A stretch of DNA of 64,000 nt, taken from JAWKWH01 sp965204295. Its GTDB lineage: Bacteria; Pseudomonadota; Alphaproteobacteria; Rhizobiales; Rhizobiaceae. The notes beneath the pieces were generated by a model. That model saw only the letters and a list, made by a program, of their open reading frames with translations, had not been told where the DNA came from and ran no database searches. Position 1 is the stretch's first letter. The number at the start of each line of letters is the position of its first letter. Both the position numbers and the translations under genes were made by a program. Positions 53,064-61,985 of the stretch are shown here, piece after piece. The stretch covers positions 1,860,001 through 1,924,000 of the forward strand of contig OZ241973.1 of the NCBI GenBank assembly GCA_965204295.1, given 5' to 3'.

Positions 53064-54122
53064 CTATTTGATATCCTTCATCGCGCCGGCGTCGATCTTT
53101 GACTCGGCCTCGGCAACAGCTGCCGCGAGAGCGTCGAAAATCTCCGGACCGCCCTTGATGTTGGCCTTGAACCAGTCATACACGGGCGCGGCCGCTTCCT
53201 TGAACATGGCCTTTTCTTCCGGTGTCGGAACATAGAGGTCGCCGCCGCCGGCCACGAAATCCTCATAGGCCTTGATCGACTTGCGTTTGGGCGATGCGAA
53301 TGTCGCCTGCTGCAATGCGGAAAAACCGTCCACCACCACTCTGCGCATATCTTCAGGCATCGACATGAACTTCTCGTTGTTCATCCACCACAGCGCACCC
53401 ATATAGGCGTGACCGTCAAGCGTTACGTGTTGCAGGCCGGCGTCCGGAAATTTCATACCCATGATGTCGGTGATGCCGTTCTTGGAGCCTTCAACCACGC
53501 CGGTCTGGAAAGAGGTGAAGAGTTCCGGCCACGGAATGGGTGTCGGAGAGGCGCCAAGCGCCTTGACCAACTCCTGCGGCAGGTCGGCGACCACGGTGCG
53601 GATCTTCAAACCTTCCATGTCCTTTGGGGTTTGCACCCGGCGTTTGGTGTTGGCGAAATTACGCCAGCCACCGGTATTGCCGATCGTCATAAGGCGGATA
53701 GCGCCATCGGAATCCGCAAGCGCCATTTCGCGCATATTGCGGGTGAAATCTCCGGCCAGAACCTCTTCGGCGATACGATCGTTCGCCATCAGGTAGGGCA
53801 GATCGAGCACCTGCACATACGGAAAGATGCCCGAAGCGCCGCCGGAAGTCGAGATATAGACGTCGATGGAACCATCGGCGACGCCCTGCAGGCATTCCGC
53901 GCCTTTCGAGCAAAGCTGGGTGCCTATGAACAGTTCGACGGCGATTGCACCGTTCGAAGCGCTTTCCACAAAGTTCTTGAAGACGATCAGACCGTCATAG
54001 TCTTCATCGTTTTCATTCGAGTTCGCTGTCGCACGAATGGTGTAGTCCGCCGCGGTAGCTGAAAGTGTCGTTCCGGCCAGCATGGCCGCAACCATCAAAT
54101 ACTTCACTGTCTTTCCAAGCAT
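53064..54122 (-). CDS. dctP: TRAP transporter solute-binding protein (DctP)
   Basis: This 352-residue periplasmic binding protein has a signal peptide (residues 1-24). The DctP blocks are IFPYVQVLDLPYLM, MEGLKIRTVVADLPQELVKALG with the substrate-carboxylate Arg, PTPIPWPELFTSFQTGVVEG, and WWMNNEKFMSMPEDMR. A near-perfect AAGGAGGAATAA precedes the ATG. By context its ligand is probably a sulfonated or carboxylated organic acid such as sulfolactate. It is the last gene of the dctQMP unit, 34 bases after dctM. Confidence 0.92.
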   Translation of the reverse strand: MLGKTVKYLMVAAMLAGTTLSATAADYTIRATANSNENDEDYDGLIVFKNFVESASNGAIAVELFIGTQLCSKGAECLQGVADGSIDVYISTSGGASGIFPYVQVLDLPYLMANDRIAEEVLAGDFTRNMREMALADSDGAIRLMTIGNTGGWRNFANTKRRVQTPKDMEGLKIRTVVADLPQELVKALGASPTPIPWPELFTSFQTGVVEGSKNGITDIMGMKFPDAGLQHVTLDGHAYMGALWWMNNEKFMSMPEDMRRVVVDGFSALQQATFASPKRKSIKAYEDFVAGGGDLYVPTPEEKAMFKEAAAPVYDWFKANIKGGPEIFDALAAAVAEAESKIDAGAMKDIK

Positions 54123-54156
54123 TTATTCCTCCTTTTTAATTGGGTTTTGCTTGCTT

Positions 54157-55656
54157 CTATTGAACGAATCCGGTCAAGCGTGGGATCGTCATCGAAATGG
54201 CCGGCACATACGTCACAAGGAAAATGACAAATACTTCGACGGCCAGGAATGGCAGGATCGCCTTCGATATCGTCTCGACTTTCTCACCCGATACGGATGA
54301 GGCGACGAACAGCACAAGTCCCATGGGTGGCGTCGCCAGCCCCACGGTCAGGTTTACCGACATGATGATCGCGAAATGAACGGGGTGAACGCCGAGTTCG
54401 ATGAAGATCGGCGCCAGGATCGGCCCAAGAATGATGATGGCGGGGCCCGCGTCCAGAAACATGCCGACAATGAACAGCAGCAGATTGATGAGGAACAGCA
54501 GGATCAGCGGATCAGCGCTCAAATCAAGGATGAAACCGGCCAATTGTTCCGGTGCATGGCTGAGGCTCACAACCGTTTTGAAAGCGACCGCCGCACCGAC
54601 CAGAAGCAACACCGTCGACGAACCGAGGGCCGACTTGGTTAAAATCGACGGCAGATCGGACAGTTTCATCGACCGCAACACGAAGAAGGAGATGATCAGA
54701 GCATAGGCGACCGCGACCGCCGATGCTTCCGTCGGCGTGAAGACGCCGACCAGAATTCCGCCCAGGATAATGATCGGGGCCTGCAGCGGGGCTACCGCCT
54801 TCTTGCAGACGACGCGAAAGTCCGCCGAGACCCTTGGGCGCATGGCGATCAGAATGAAATGGGCCATGACGAGGAACACCGCCGTCAACATCCAGCCGTT
54901 CAGCGAAATGTCGGCGCCTGATTGGTACATGACCAGCGCGCCGAGCGCGGAATATACCCCGAACAGCACGCCGGCGAAATTGAGCCGCAGCAGCACAAAC
55001 GAAATCCAGTGCTCCAGCCGCGAGAGTTCCTGACCCTTGTGAACAATGCGCTCCGCCTTGGGCAAATCGTAACGGTCGGCCATCAGGCGCACGACAACCA
55101 TCAGGCCGACACCGACCAGAATGCCCGGCACGATGCCCGCGAGAAACAGCGCGGCCACGCTCTCCCCCATCACATAGGCGTAAATGATCATGATACCGGA
55201 CGGTGGAATGATCGGTCCTATCACCGAGCTTGCCGCGGTAACCGCGGCGGCGAATTTTCGTGTGTAGCCGTTTTTCTCCATCGCCGGTATCAGCGTGGAA
55301 CCGAGCGCCGAAGTATCGGCGACCGCCGAACCCGACAGGCCGGCGAACAGGATTGAGGACAGGATGTTGACGTGGGCAAGACCGCCGCGCAGATGGCCCA
55401 TCAATGCTTGCGAGAACTCCACCAGACGCGTGGTGATTCCGCCTCGGTTCATCAGTTCTCCGGCCAGCATGAAAAACGGCAAAGCCATTAGCGGAAAGGA
55501 ATCCATGCCGTTGTAGACATTGCGATAAAGCAGCGCCATGTCGCGCTCCTGACCGTTCAGCCACAACAGCATTCCCGGTGAAACAAGCAGCGCGAAGAAA
55601 ACCGGCAGGCCGACCAACAACGCGACCAGGAATACGGGCAGGAACCAGATCAGCAT
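54157..55656 (-). CDS. dctM: TRAP transporter large permease (DctM)
   Basis: This 499-residue membrane protein has about twelve or more helices. DctM family sequence is seen in FPLMALPFFMLAGELMNRGG, NILSSILFAGLSGSAVADTSALG, GIIGPIIPPSGIMIIYAY-type (here SSVIGPIIPPSGIMIIYAY) and LNLTVGLATPPMGLVLF-like motifs. The last reads VNLTVGLATPPMGLVLF. It couples sodium or proton flow to uptake. The ATG overlaps the dctQ stop in TGATG. Confidence 0.94.
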   Translation of the reverse strand: MLIWFLPVFLVALLVGLPVFFALLVSPGMLLWLNGQERDMALLYRNVYNGMDSFPLMALPFFMLAGELMNRGGITTRLVEFSQALMGHLRGGLAHVNILSSILFAGLSGSAVADTSALGSTLIPAMEKNGYTRKFAAAVTAASSVIGPIIPPSGIMIIYAYVMGESVAALFLAGIVPGILVGVGLMVVVRLMADRYDLPKAERIVHKGQELSRLEHWISFVLLRLNFAGVLFGVYSALGALVMYQSGADISLNGWMLTAVFLVMAHFILIAMRPRVSADFRVVCKKAVAPLQAPIIILGGILVGVFTPTEASAVAVAYALIISFFVLRSMKLSDLPSILTKSALGSSTVLLLVGAAVAFKTVVSLSHAPEQLAGFILDLSADPLILLFLINLLLFIVGMFLDAGPAIIILGPILAPIFIELGVHPVHFAIIMSVNLTVGLATPPMGLVLFVASSVSGEKVETISKAILPFLAVEVFVIFLVTYVPAISMTIPRLTGFVQ

Positions 55657-56249
55657 CAATCGGCTCCCGCCACGACAATCCGATCATCGCCGGGAAGGTT
55701 CAATCCGGGATCCAGAAATTCGATGATCGTGCGAAGGATCAGTTCGATATTTACCGACAGCAGCAAAACGACGCAGACGAGAAGCGAGCCGTACATGTAA
55801 CGCAGCTTCACCTTGATGGCTTCCAAACCGACCAGATCGAGGGGAATTCTAAGCGAGGACGAATTGAAGTTGCCGCCAAAACCCATCGTGTGATCCCACC
55901 CGAATCCGATCGCGACAAACAGAACCGAAGCCGACAGCATCAGCAGAAAAAGCATGAGAATCTGGCCCATGCGCCTCGGTAGCGCCGTCGGCGCCATATC
56001 GATGGCGACGAAGCCGCCCCAGCGATAAGCGGATGGCGCGATAAGGCCCGTCATCCACAACATGAGAAAGCGCGCCGCTTCATCGGGCCATGGAAGCGCG
56101 TTGTTAAGCACATAGCGGAAGAACACCTGAAACAGAATGACGATGACCATCAGCGCAAGCGCGGTCCACGCGACAAACCGCCCGACCCGGAGAACGAACG
56201 AGTTAATCGTCATGATCACGACGAGAAGTTTGGCGAGCGCGTTGGCCAT
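55656..56249 (-). CDS. dctQ: TRAP transporter small permease (DctQ)
   Basis: This 197-residue membrane protein has four main helices and the family block LPWPDEAARFLMLWMTGL. A longer than usual loop (about residues 110-140, HTMGFGGNFNSSSLRIPLDL) precedes the last helix, a feature of some DctQ proteins. The ATG at 56249 has GGGAGG close upstream; an in-frame ATG at 56267 overlaps that site. It is the first gene of the transporter unit, behind a putative DeoR operator. Confidence 0.88.
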   Translation of the reverse strand: MANALAKLLVVIMTINSFVLRVGRFVAWTALALMVIVILFQVFFRYVLNNALPWPDEAARFLMLWMTGLIAPSAYRWGGFVAIDMAPTALPRRMGQILMLFLLMLSASVLFVAIGFGWDHTMGFGGNFNSSSLRIPLDLVGLEAIKVKLRYMYGSLLVCVVLLLSVNIELILRTIIEFLDPGLNLPGDDRIVVAGAD

Positions 56250-56311
56250 TTCCCTCCCGACCGGCATTTATCGCCGCCGCTGCAGTTCAAATTACTATAT
56301 TGCGCGCGTTC

Positions 56312-56337
56312 TTTTCGTATGTGCCACAAAACGAAAG
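56312..56337. promoter_or_regulatory. Putative DeoR operator before dctQ
   Basis: TTTTCG and ACGAAAG form an imperfect inverted repeat separated by 13 bases. The element sits 63 bases before the dctQ ATG. The same half-sites at the same spacing occur before the deoR-type gene, which supports autoregulated control of both. Confidence 0.6.
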
Positions 56338-56383
56338 CAAATGCAAGACCGGTGCGCCGATTTGCCGGACATGAACCCGACCG

Positions 56384-57160
56384 CTACGGCCGCGCTTCGA
56401 CCAGATCGATCTGGTGTTTGGCGCAAAGCGCTGCAATCGCTTCATTGTCACAGCGATCGGTGACGAGGGTATGGACCTGAGACAGGTGGCCGACGCAAAC
56501 CGGTGCCGACCGCCCGAATTTGGAACCGTCGGCGGCCATGATCACGTGATGCGCGTTCTCGATGATGGAGCGAGCGACATGAGCTTCGCGCAAATCGTAA
56601 TCAAGCAGCGCGCCGTCCTTGGCGACCGCGGCGGCGCCGATAACGGCAATGTCGGCCCGGAACTGCCGGATGAAATCGACTGCCGCCTCGCCCAGTATGG
56701 CGCCGTCCGAGCGACGCACGACACCGCCGGGAACCAATACCTCAACGCCCGGGTAAGTTCGCAATTCGTTGGCGATATTGACATTGTCGGTCACGACCTT
56801 GAGCCCGACATGGACTTTGAGATGCCGGGCAACGGCAGCCGTCGTCGTGCCGATATTGATCATCAGCGCGACATTGTTCGGAATGCGATTCGCCACCGCC
56901 TGGCCAATCAGGTCTTTCTCAACAGCGGCGATGTTTCGCCTGGTTTCAAAACCGGTGTACTCAATTCCGGCCAGCAGCGACGCGCCGCCATGAAAACGCA
57001 TCACCTCGTGCGCATCAGCCAGGAGTTGAAGATCTTTGCGGATCGTCTGCGGCGTCGTAGCGTAGAGAGCGGCAAGCTCGTCGACAAAAATACGGCCGCG
57101 CTGGCGGACCTGGCCGAGAATGGCCACCTGGCGCGTGTTGAATTTCTGATCGACGTTCAT
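56384..57160 (-). CDS. DeoR-family transcriptional regulator
   Basis: This 258-residue repressor has the N-terminal winged helix (GRIFVDELAALYATTPQTIR, KDLQLLADAHEVMRFHGGA) and the C-terminal DeoRC sensor (ALMINIGTTTAAVARHL, VVTDNVNIANEL, AAVAKDGALLDYDLREAH). The sensor domain usually binds a phosphorylated sugar or related acid, so the true inducer may be a sulfosugar phosphate or C3 intermediate. ATG 57160 is chosen for family length; ATG 57253 would add 31 unlikely residues. It lies upstream of dctQMP in the same direction. Confidence 0.88.
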   Translation of the reverse strand: MNVDQKFNTRQVAILGQVRQRGRIFVDELAALYATTPQTIRKDLQLLADAHEVMRFHGGASLLAGIEYTGFETRRNIAAVEKDLIGQAVANRIPNNVALMINIGTTTAAVARHLKVHVGLKVVTDNVNIANELRTYPGVEVLVPGGVVRRSDGAILGEAAVDFIRQFRADIAVIGAAAVAKDGALLDYDLREAHVARSIIENAHHVIMAADGSKFGRSAPVCVGHLSQVHTLVTDRCDNEAIAALCAKHQIDLVEARP

Positions 57161-57510
57161 TGCGAGTGACTGACCATCGCCGGGTTCGTGGTTTTCGAAT
57201 TTTGCAAATAACGAAAGACAAGGCAAGCCGACACCCGCAACCGGGGAATTCACTGTTTCGATGTGCGGTCACCTGACGCGGCCGGAACAGTACCCGACTA
57301 TCCCAACTCGGTCTCGCCGGCGGCGCTCGCCACAATGCGCGACGACGTTGCACGGACTTGAACCTTGATCTTTGACGGCAACAACGAATAATCTCGACCA
57401 AACTCCCCTGACCCAACAGAATGCATTTTAAGCGGTACGTGCCGCTTGGGGCTTGGAACACCCCGAAGCAAGAGGTTGGAGCCGACCCAAACAGCGCCGA
57501 CGACCTTGAC
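57161..57510. other. Region upstream of the DeoR gene, up to the IS element
   Basis: This is 350 bases without a supportable gene. It holds the upstream region of the regulator gene, including the operator-like element at 57192-57217. Nothing else is recognised. Confidence 0.5.
57192..57217. promoter_or_regulatory. Putative DeoR operator before the regulator gene
   Basis: TTTTCG-N13-ACGAAAG is identical in half-sites and spacing to the element before dctQ. It lies about 32 bases before the preferred DeoR start, as expected for autorepression. Confidence 0.6.
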
Positions 57511-58427
57511 CTCTTAGAGCTTGATCGGAAATGAGTTAGGTGATTTCAGCGGGTTGCGAGGGATCGTGTCATGCGTCTGATATGAGCGATAAGGACCCAT
57601 GCTTTTGCATTTTCGATGGATTGTTCCCAATCTTCTGCCCGCCTGCGGCAACCATGCGAAGGGGCGCTCCACACCCCATCTTCGAGGCAGAACCTCGAAG
57701 CCTTTAGCGGTATCGGATCGTTTCACGGTCCCGATGGTCCAGCGCCCGATGCCGATCAGCGCCTCGCGCAGTTTCCGTCCGGCATAACCTTCATCGGCAA
57801 AGACGTGGCGCAGTTTCGGGGCCTCGCGACGGAGCCGGACAAAGACACCGGACGCCCCGTCGCGGTCCTGAATATTGGCCGGATGAACGCACAATGCGAG
57901 CAGGCGACCGCAGGTATCCGTCATGATGTGGCGTTTGCGCCCCTTGATCTTCCTGCCCGCGTCAAAGCCCGAAAGGGATGTGTTTTCAGTTGTTCTCACA
58001 CTGTCGATGACACCCCCTGAACCGCTTCGGCCCTGTGTGTAGCGCGCCATGGCCATCGGCGCCCGGTTGATTTCATGCAGCTATCGCGCCAGCGATGGAA
58101 ATAGCAGCGCACCGTTGAAACAGGCGGAAAGTCCTTCGGTAGAAGCGACCACGCGCAGCCCGATGCCGCGATATACCGGATCGCATTCCAAATGTCGCGC
58201 AGAGCACCCTTGCGCGGGTGGCCGAGCCGGTTGCAACCCGGAAGCAGCCGACTGACAACAGTCCATTGCCCATCGGTGACATCGCTTGAACAACCCATCG
58301 GGTTGCGCTCATATCGCTTTCGGGTGATTTCGGTCCAAGGCATCATGATCTCCGTTCGGTTTCGCAAACGAACAGAATCATAACCTGCTGAAATCAACCA
58401 ACTCATTTCCAAGCAGGCTCTCAGAGT
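57511..58427 (-). mobile_element. IS5-family insertion sequence, decayed
   Basis: The element is about 0.9 kb with long imperfect terminal inverted repeats. Both ends read GGAAATGAGTT followed by TGATTTCAGC and GGTT, preceded by GAG-type tips. It carries one transposase gene in two overlapping frames. A related but internally deleted copy lies 0.9 kb to the right. No clear target-site duplication is visible. Confidence 0.75.
57514..58343 (-). pseudogene. IS5-family transposase, split by frameshift
   Basis: The 5' frame starts MPWTEITRKRYERNPMG, with the insertion-domain helices DVTDGQWTVVSRLLPGC and CAWSLLPKDFPPVSTV. After about 58000 the homology continues in another frame: GVIDSVRTTENTSLSGFDAG, KIKGRKRHIMTDTCG (first Asp of DDE and the KKIKGRKRH strand), HVFADEGYAG, and EVLPRRWGVERPFAWL with the catalytic Glu. 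Some IS5 members use programmed frameshifting, so it might be functional, but extra damage in the joining region suggests decay. Confidence 0.75.
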
Positions 58428-58505
58428 CTATTTTGCGCATGGTTTGCCGATGTTGTTGTGGCGTTTTTCCCGCATTGGATGTGGACCAAGGCAAGCCGTG
58501 GCCGG

Positions 58506-59286
58506 ATGGCCGGACTTGAGAAGCGCACCAAGCGCTATCCGACTGACCTGACCGACGAGGGATGGGAGATTATCGATCCGTTCCTACCGCCGCCGCCACA
58601 GCGCGGTCGCAGACCGCCGACCGACCTGCGCGAGGCGCTGACCGCGCCACGTTATCTTGCCCGCAGCGGTGGCGGATGCCGCCGAAGGACTTTCCGCCCC
58701 GGCAGACAGTCTATTGGCGGTTCCGGCGTTTTGTTTGCCGGTTGCTGTTGCGCCCTATTGCTTGACCGGGAGCGCGAAGGGCGTGAGCGGGGTCTGACAG
58801 CGGCGATTGTCGACCGCCGGTCGATCAAAGCTCCGGCGCCGCCACAGCGCGGGGTCGACGCGGCCGGAAAGGTCGTTGGCCGCAAGCGCCACATAGCCGT
58901 CGATCATCCTACCGGCGCGGACATTTCCGACAGCGCCGAAGTCCGGGAGATCGTTGCCGCCATCGGGAAACGGTGGCCATGGCTCAAGCATTTGTGTGCC
59001 GACGGTGCTTATGATCGCACCCGATTGATGGATACCGCCGCCTGCCGGGATTTCGTTCTCGAAATCATTGGCCGCACCGAAAAGCAGGCTGGCTTCAAGG
59101 TTCTGCCGCGGCGGCGGTCGTCAAACGAACCTTTGGATGGATGACGGCCGGCGGCGGCTCGTACGCGACTACGAACAACCCATTGATGTCTCCAAAGCCA
59201 TGATCCATGGCGCCCTCGGGCAACCCGTTACCGCAACGCATCGCCAAACCATCGCCAACCCATCGCCAACCCATCAGAAATCTTAG
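58506..59286 (+). pseudogene. Second IS5-type transposase, degraded
   Basis: From MAGLEKRTKRYPTDLTDEGW the frame matches IS5-type transposases (IIDPFLPPPPQRGRRPPTDL). Its middle has shifted frames around 58680-58760, where a second frame carries PPKDFPPRQTVYWRFRRFV. The DDE region VVGRKRHIAVD, WLKHLCADGAYDRTRLMD and FKVLPRRRSSNEP follows, then a last shift to RRLVRDYEQPIDVSKAMIH. Several frameshifts and a Trp-Val-to-Ser change make it inactive. It differs in sequence from the element on its left. Confidence 0.7.
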
Positions 59287-59287
59287 A

Positions 59288-59645
59288 ACTCTGAGAACCT
59301 GACCGGAAATGAGTTAGGTGATTTCGGCGGGTTATGATTCTGTTCTTTTGCGAAAGCGAACGGAGATCATGATGTCCTGGACCGAAACCGCGCGAGGCGC
59401 TGATCGGCATCGGGCGCTGGACCATCAGGATCGTGAAACGATCCGATATCGCTAAGGCTTCGAGGTTCTGCCTCGAAGATAGGTTGTGGAGCACACCTTC
59501 GCATGGTTGGGGCGGGCCGGAAAAGGATTGGGAACAATCCATCGAAAGTGCAGAAGCCTGGGTCCTTATCGCACATATCAGACGCATGACATGGTCCCTC
59601 GCAGCCTGCTGAAATCAATCAGGCCATTTTGAATCGGACTCTGAG
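59288..59645 (+). mobile_element. Internally deleted MITE-like derivative of the IS5-family element
   Basis: This is a segment of about 358 bases with the same ends as the element at 57511-58427 (ACTCTGAG tips, GGAAATGAGTTAGGTGATTT, and at the right end GCTGAAATCAATCAGG). Inside, the first few transposase codons (MMSWTET) are joined directly to the C-terminal part (REALIGIGRWTI onward), removing about 550 bases. It cannot encode transposase but could have been mobilised in trans. It has cut a WYL regulator gene. Confidence 0.65.
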
Positions 59646-59882
59646 ACCACAAAGCGTGCCACCGAATTTCGTTTTCATCCCACCCGGATTTTCGAGCCGC
59701 AGGACGACGGAAGCCTGATCGTCAGGTTACAAGCCCTGGGTTGGCTGAAAATGGCGTGGCGCCTCTATCAATAGGGCTTTAAGGTGGAAGTCTTGGCGCT
59801 CGAAGGCCTGTGCGCATTGGTGGCCGGCCATCAGAGGTCGAACTTCGACGCTCTACCAGGGTCATTTTCGAATGGGAATTAA
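59646..59882 (+). pseudogene. WYL-domain regulator, C-terminal remnant
   Basis: The frame reads FRFHPTRIFEPQDDGSLIVR, then LGWLKMAWRLYQ, a TAG stop, then GFKVEVLALEGLCALV. This is the WCX C-terminal extension of WYL transcription factors; the stop replaces the Trp expected in LYQWG (TGG to TAG). The 5' part is removed by the MITE-like element. Its TAA lies two bases before the HEPN start, so the two once formed one operon. Confidence 0.6.
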
Positions 59883-59884
59883 CG

Positions 59885-60550
59885 ATGAAGAACAGCCTCG
59901 ACCATGCGGCCCTGAAAACAAAGCAACGCGCCATTCGTGCAGGCTTTCCCGAAACCATGAGCCTGCGTGTCCATCGCGCGATCAGCTGGGTCGGCCGCGC
60001 CGAAGCTAGCGACGAGGACGATGATGCGCGCTTTGTCTTTCTCTGGATCGCCTTCAATGCCTCTTATGCCGACGAACGGGAATTCCACGCTGCGACTCCG
60101 AGCGAACGCATGGCCTTCATCGATTACTTCAGGCGGCTGGTCGCACTGGACAAGGAACGACGCATCTACAAGGCGCTCTGGCAGCGGTTCTCGGGACCGG
60201 TTCGGATACTCATGCAAAATCGATATGTCTTCAAGCCATTCTGGCAATATCACAACGGGATCGACGGCTGCGAGAATTGGGAGAACCGCTTTCGTACAGA
60301 GGCGAAGTCCTTCAAACGGTCGTTTCAGGCGGGTAGCACCGCGCGCGTTCTGAGTTTCGTCTTCGACCGGCTCTATGTTCTGCGCAATCAGCTTGTTCAC
60401 GGCGGATCAACCTGGAACAGCAGCGTGAACCGGGAGCAGGTTCGCGACAGCGCCGAGATCCTCGGATTTTTGATGCCGGTATTCATTGACATCATGATGG
60501 ACAATCCCGAGGAGAACTGGGGAAAGCCGTTTTATCCCGTTGTCGAATGA
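59885..60550 (+). CDS. HEPN-domain protein
   Basis: This 221-residue helical protein begins MKNSLDHAALKTKQRAIRAG. The motif RNQLVHGG near residue 180 fits the R-x4-H active site of HEPN ribonucleases, and FVFLWIAFNASYADE is typical of Apea-like HEPN proteins. Such proteins act as toxins or RNA-cleaving effectors in defence. It follows a WYL regulator remnant by two bases, a common pairing in phage-defence operons. The frame is intact. The RNase role is inferred from the motif. Confidence 0.68.
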   Translation: MKNSLDHAALKTKQRAIRAGFPETMSLRVHRAISWVGRAEASDEDDDARFVFLWIAFNASYADEREFHAATPSERMAFIDYFRRLVALDKERRIYKALWQRFSGPVRILMQNRYVFKPFWQYHNGIDGCENWENRFRTEAKSFKRSFQAGSTARVLSFVFDRLYVLRNQLVHGGSTWNSSVNREQVRDSAEILGFLMPVFIDIMMDNPEENWGKPFYPVVE

Positions 60551-60944
60551 GAACAATGCGCGCCAGTGCTCCCGCGCTCCCTAGGAAGACAGCGACTTAG
60601 AATCCAGATCACCGCCGAACATGCGTGCGACGAGTTCAAGCCCATCCCATTTTTTGCTGTTCCCTGCCGTCGCTCGATTTGTGCCCGGAGCTTCGGAACC
60701 GGCCGGTCCTCCTGCCCGTTCTTGAGCAGGCTCTCATGGATCGCCGTCCAAAGGCGCGGCTTGACCGGATCGGGGACACGGCATACCCTCCAATCAAGCC
60801 GTTCGGGCGAGTTTCAACAAAGACCGGAACAAACCATCGGCGGAGGCAAATGCACCCAAACCGCGTAACGGGGCTTCCAACCGGGAACTTTCAAATTGTA
60901 ACGCTTTGCTTATCCTATGATCGTTTTCCCATGCAGGCGGCCGA
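60551..60944. other. Gene-free stretch before the helicase fragment
   Basis: This is 394 bases with no supportable gene. On the minus strand one frame (about 60570-60790) has coding-like sequence, KPRLWTAIHESLLKNGQEDR, but no start, no ribosome site and no family I recognise. It is probably another relic. Confidence 0.4.
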
Positions 60945-61985
60945 TTGACCCACGACGACCGGGAATTTCTGAAAACCTGTCTTGCCGTCGATCTTGAAAT
61001 CGAGCCCACGGCGGCGCGTCTGCTTTCTTTTGCCGGCGTCGCCGGCAACGGGACCACGCTTGTAATTCATCGGAAAGGCGATCCGGCAAAGGCGCTGGAG
61101 CAACTTGAAAATGAGGCCGCGGATTATCGGCACCTGATCGGGCATAATGTCATTGGTTTCGATCTTCCGCATCTTGTCGCCAACAGACCAAACCTGTCGC
61201 GGCTCGGAGCGGCGGCGATCGATACGCTTTGGCTCAATCCGCTCGCATTTCCGCGCAACCCCTATCACCACCTGGTCAAGCACTATCACGACGGGCGTCT
61301 GAATGCGGGACATGTGAACGAACCGGAACTGGACGCAAAGCTGGTTTTTGACGTTCTGACCGACCAGATCGAGGCGTTTCGGGCTTTGGAACAGCAGACG
61401 CCCGATGCGCTTGCCGCTTGCCACTACTTGTCTTCAATGGGGGATGGCGGCGCCGGATTCGATGCGTTCTTTCGGTTTATCCGGAATGCCGCGAGACCGG
61501 ACGAAGCCTATGTCCGCCGGGCGATCCGCCGCCTGCTTGAGGGGCAGGCCTGCCAACATCGGATTGACCAGACACTGAGCCGGCTGGGAGTTCCGCGGCT
61601 TGGATGGCCGATGGCCTATGCGCTGTCGTGGATTTCGGTTGCCGGCGGGGATTCCGTCATGCCGCCCTGGGTGCGGCGCCAATTCAGGGAAGCCTCCATC
61701 ATGGTGCGCCATTTGAGGGATAAGGCATGCGGCGATCCCGACTGCTCCTGGTGCATGGAAAACTGCGACCCGAAGAGGGCGCTGGAGCGCTGGTTCGGCT
61801 TTCCTTCATTCCGGCCTCAACCGACGGACGACATGGGCCGCCCGCTTCAGGAAAGGATCGTGGCGGCGGCGATGCGCGGTGAAAGCGTCCTCGGTATCCT
61901 GCCAACGGGAACCGGCAAATCGGTCTGCTATCAAATTCCGGCCCTTTCAAAATTCGACAAGACCGGTGTGCTGACTGTAGTTTGA
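60945..61985 (+). pseudogene. Exonuclease-RecQ-type helicase, truncated after helicase motif I
   Basis: The 346-residue frame starts at a TTG (60945). Its first ~150 residues look like a DnaQ-type 3'-5' exonuclease fold (AVDLEIEPTAARLLSF with the first acidic pair, YRHLIGHNVIGFDLPHL, and ELDAKLVFDVLTD). A Cys-rich patch (CGDPDCSWCMENC) and RecQ motif I, GILPTGTGKSVCYQIPAL, follow. The frame stops seventeen codons later, where a full helicase would need several hundred more residues. The sequence after the stop is unrelated. It is the N-terminal stump of a large island-type helicase, cut by a deletion or insertion. Confidence 0.7.

Noticed and set aside
60566..60868. A 100-residue plus-strand frame after the HEPN gene
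   Set aside because: No ribosome site, Arg/Ser-rich noise, and the minus strand looks at least as coding-like.
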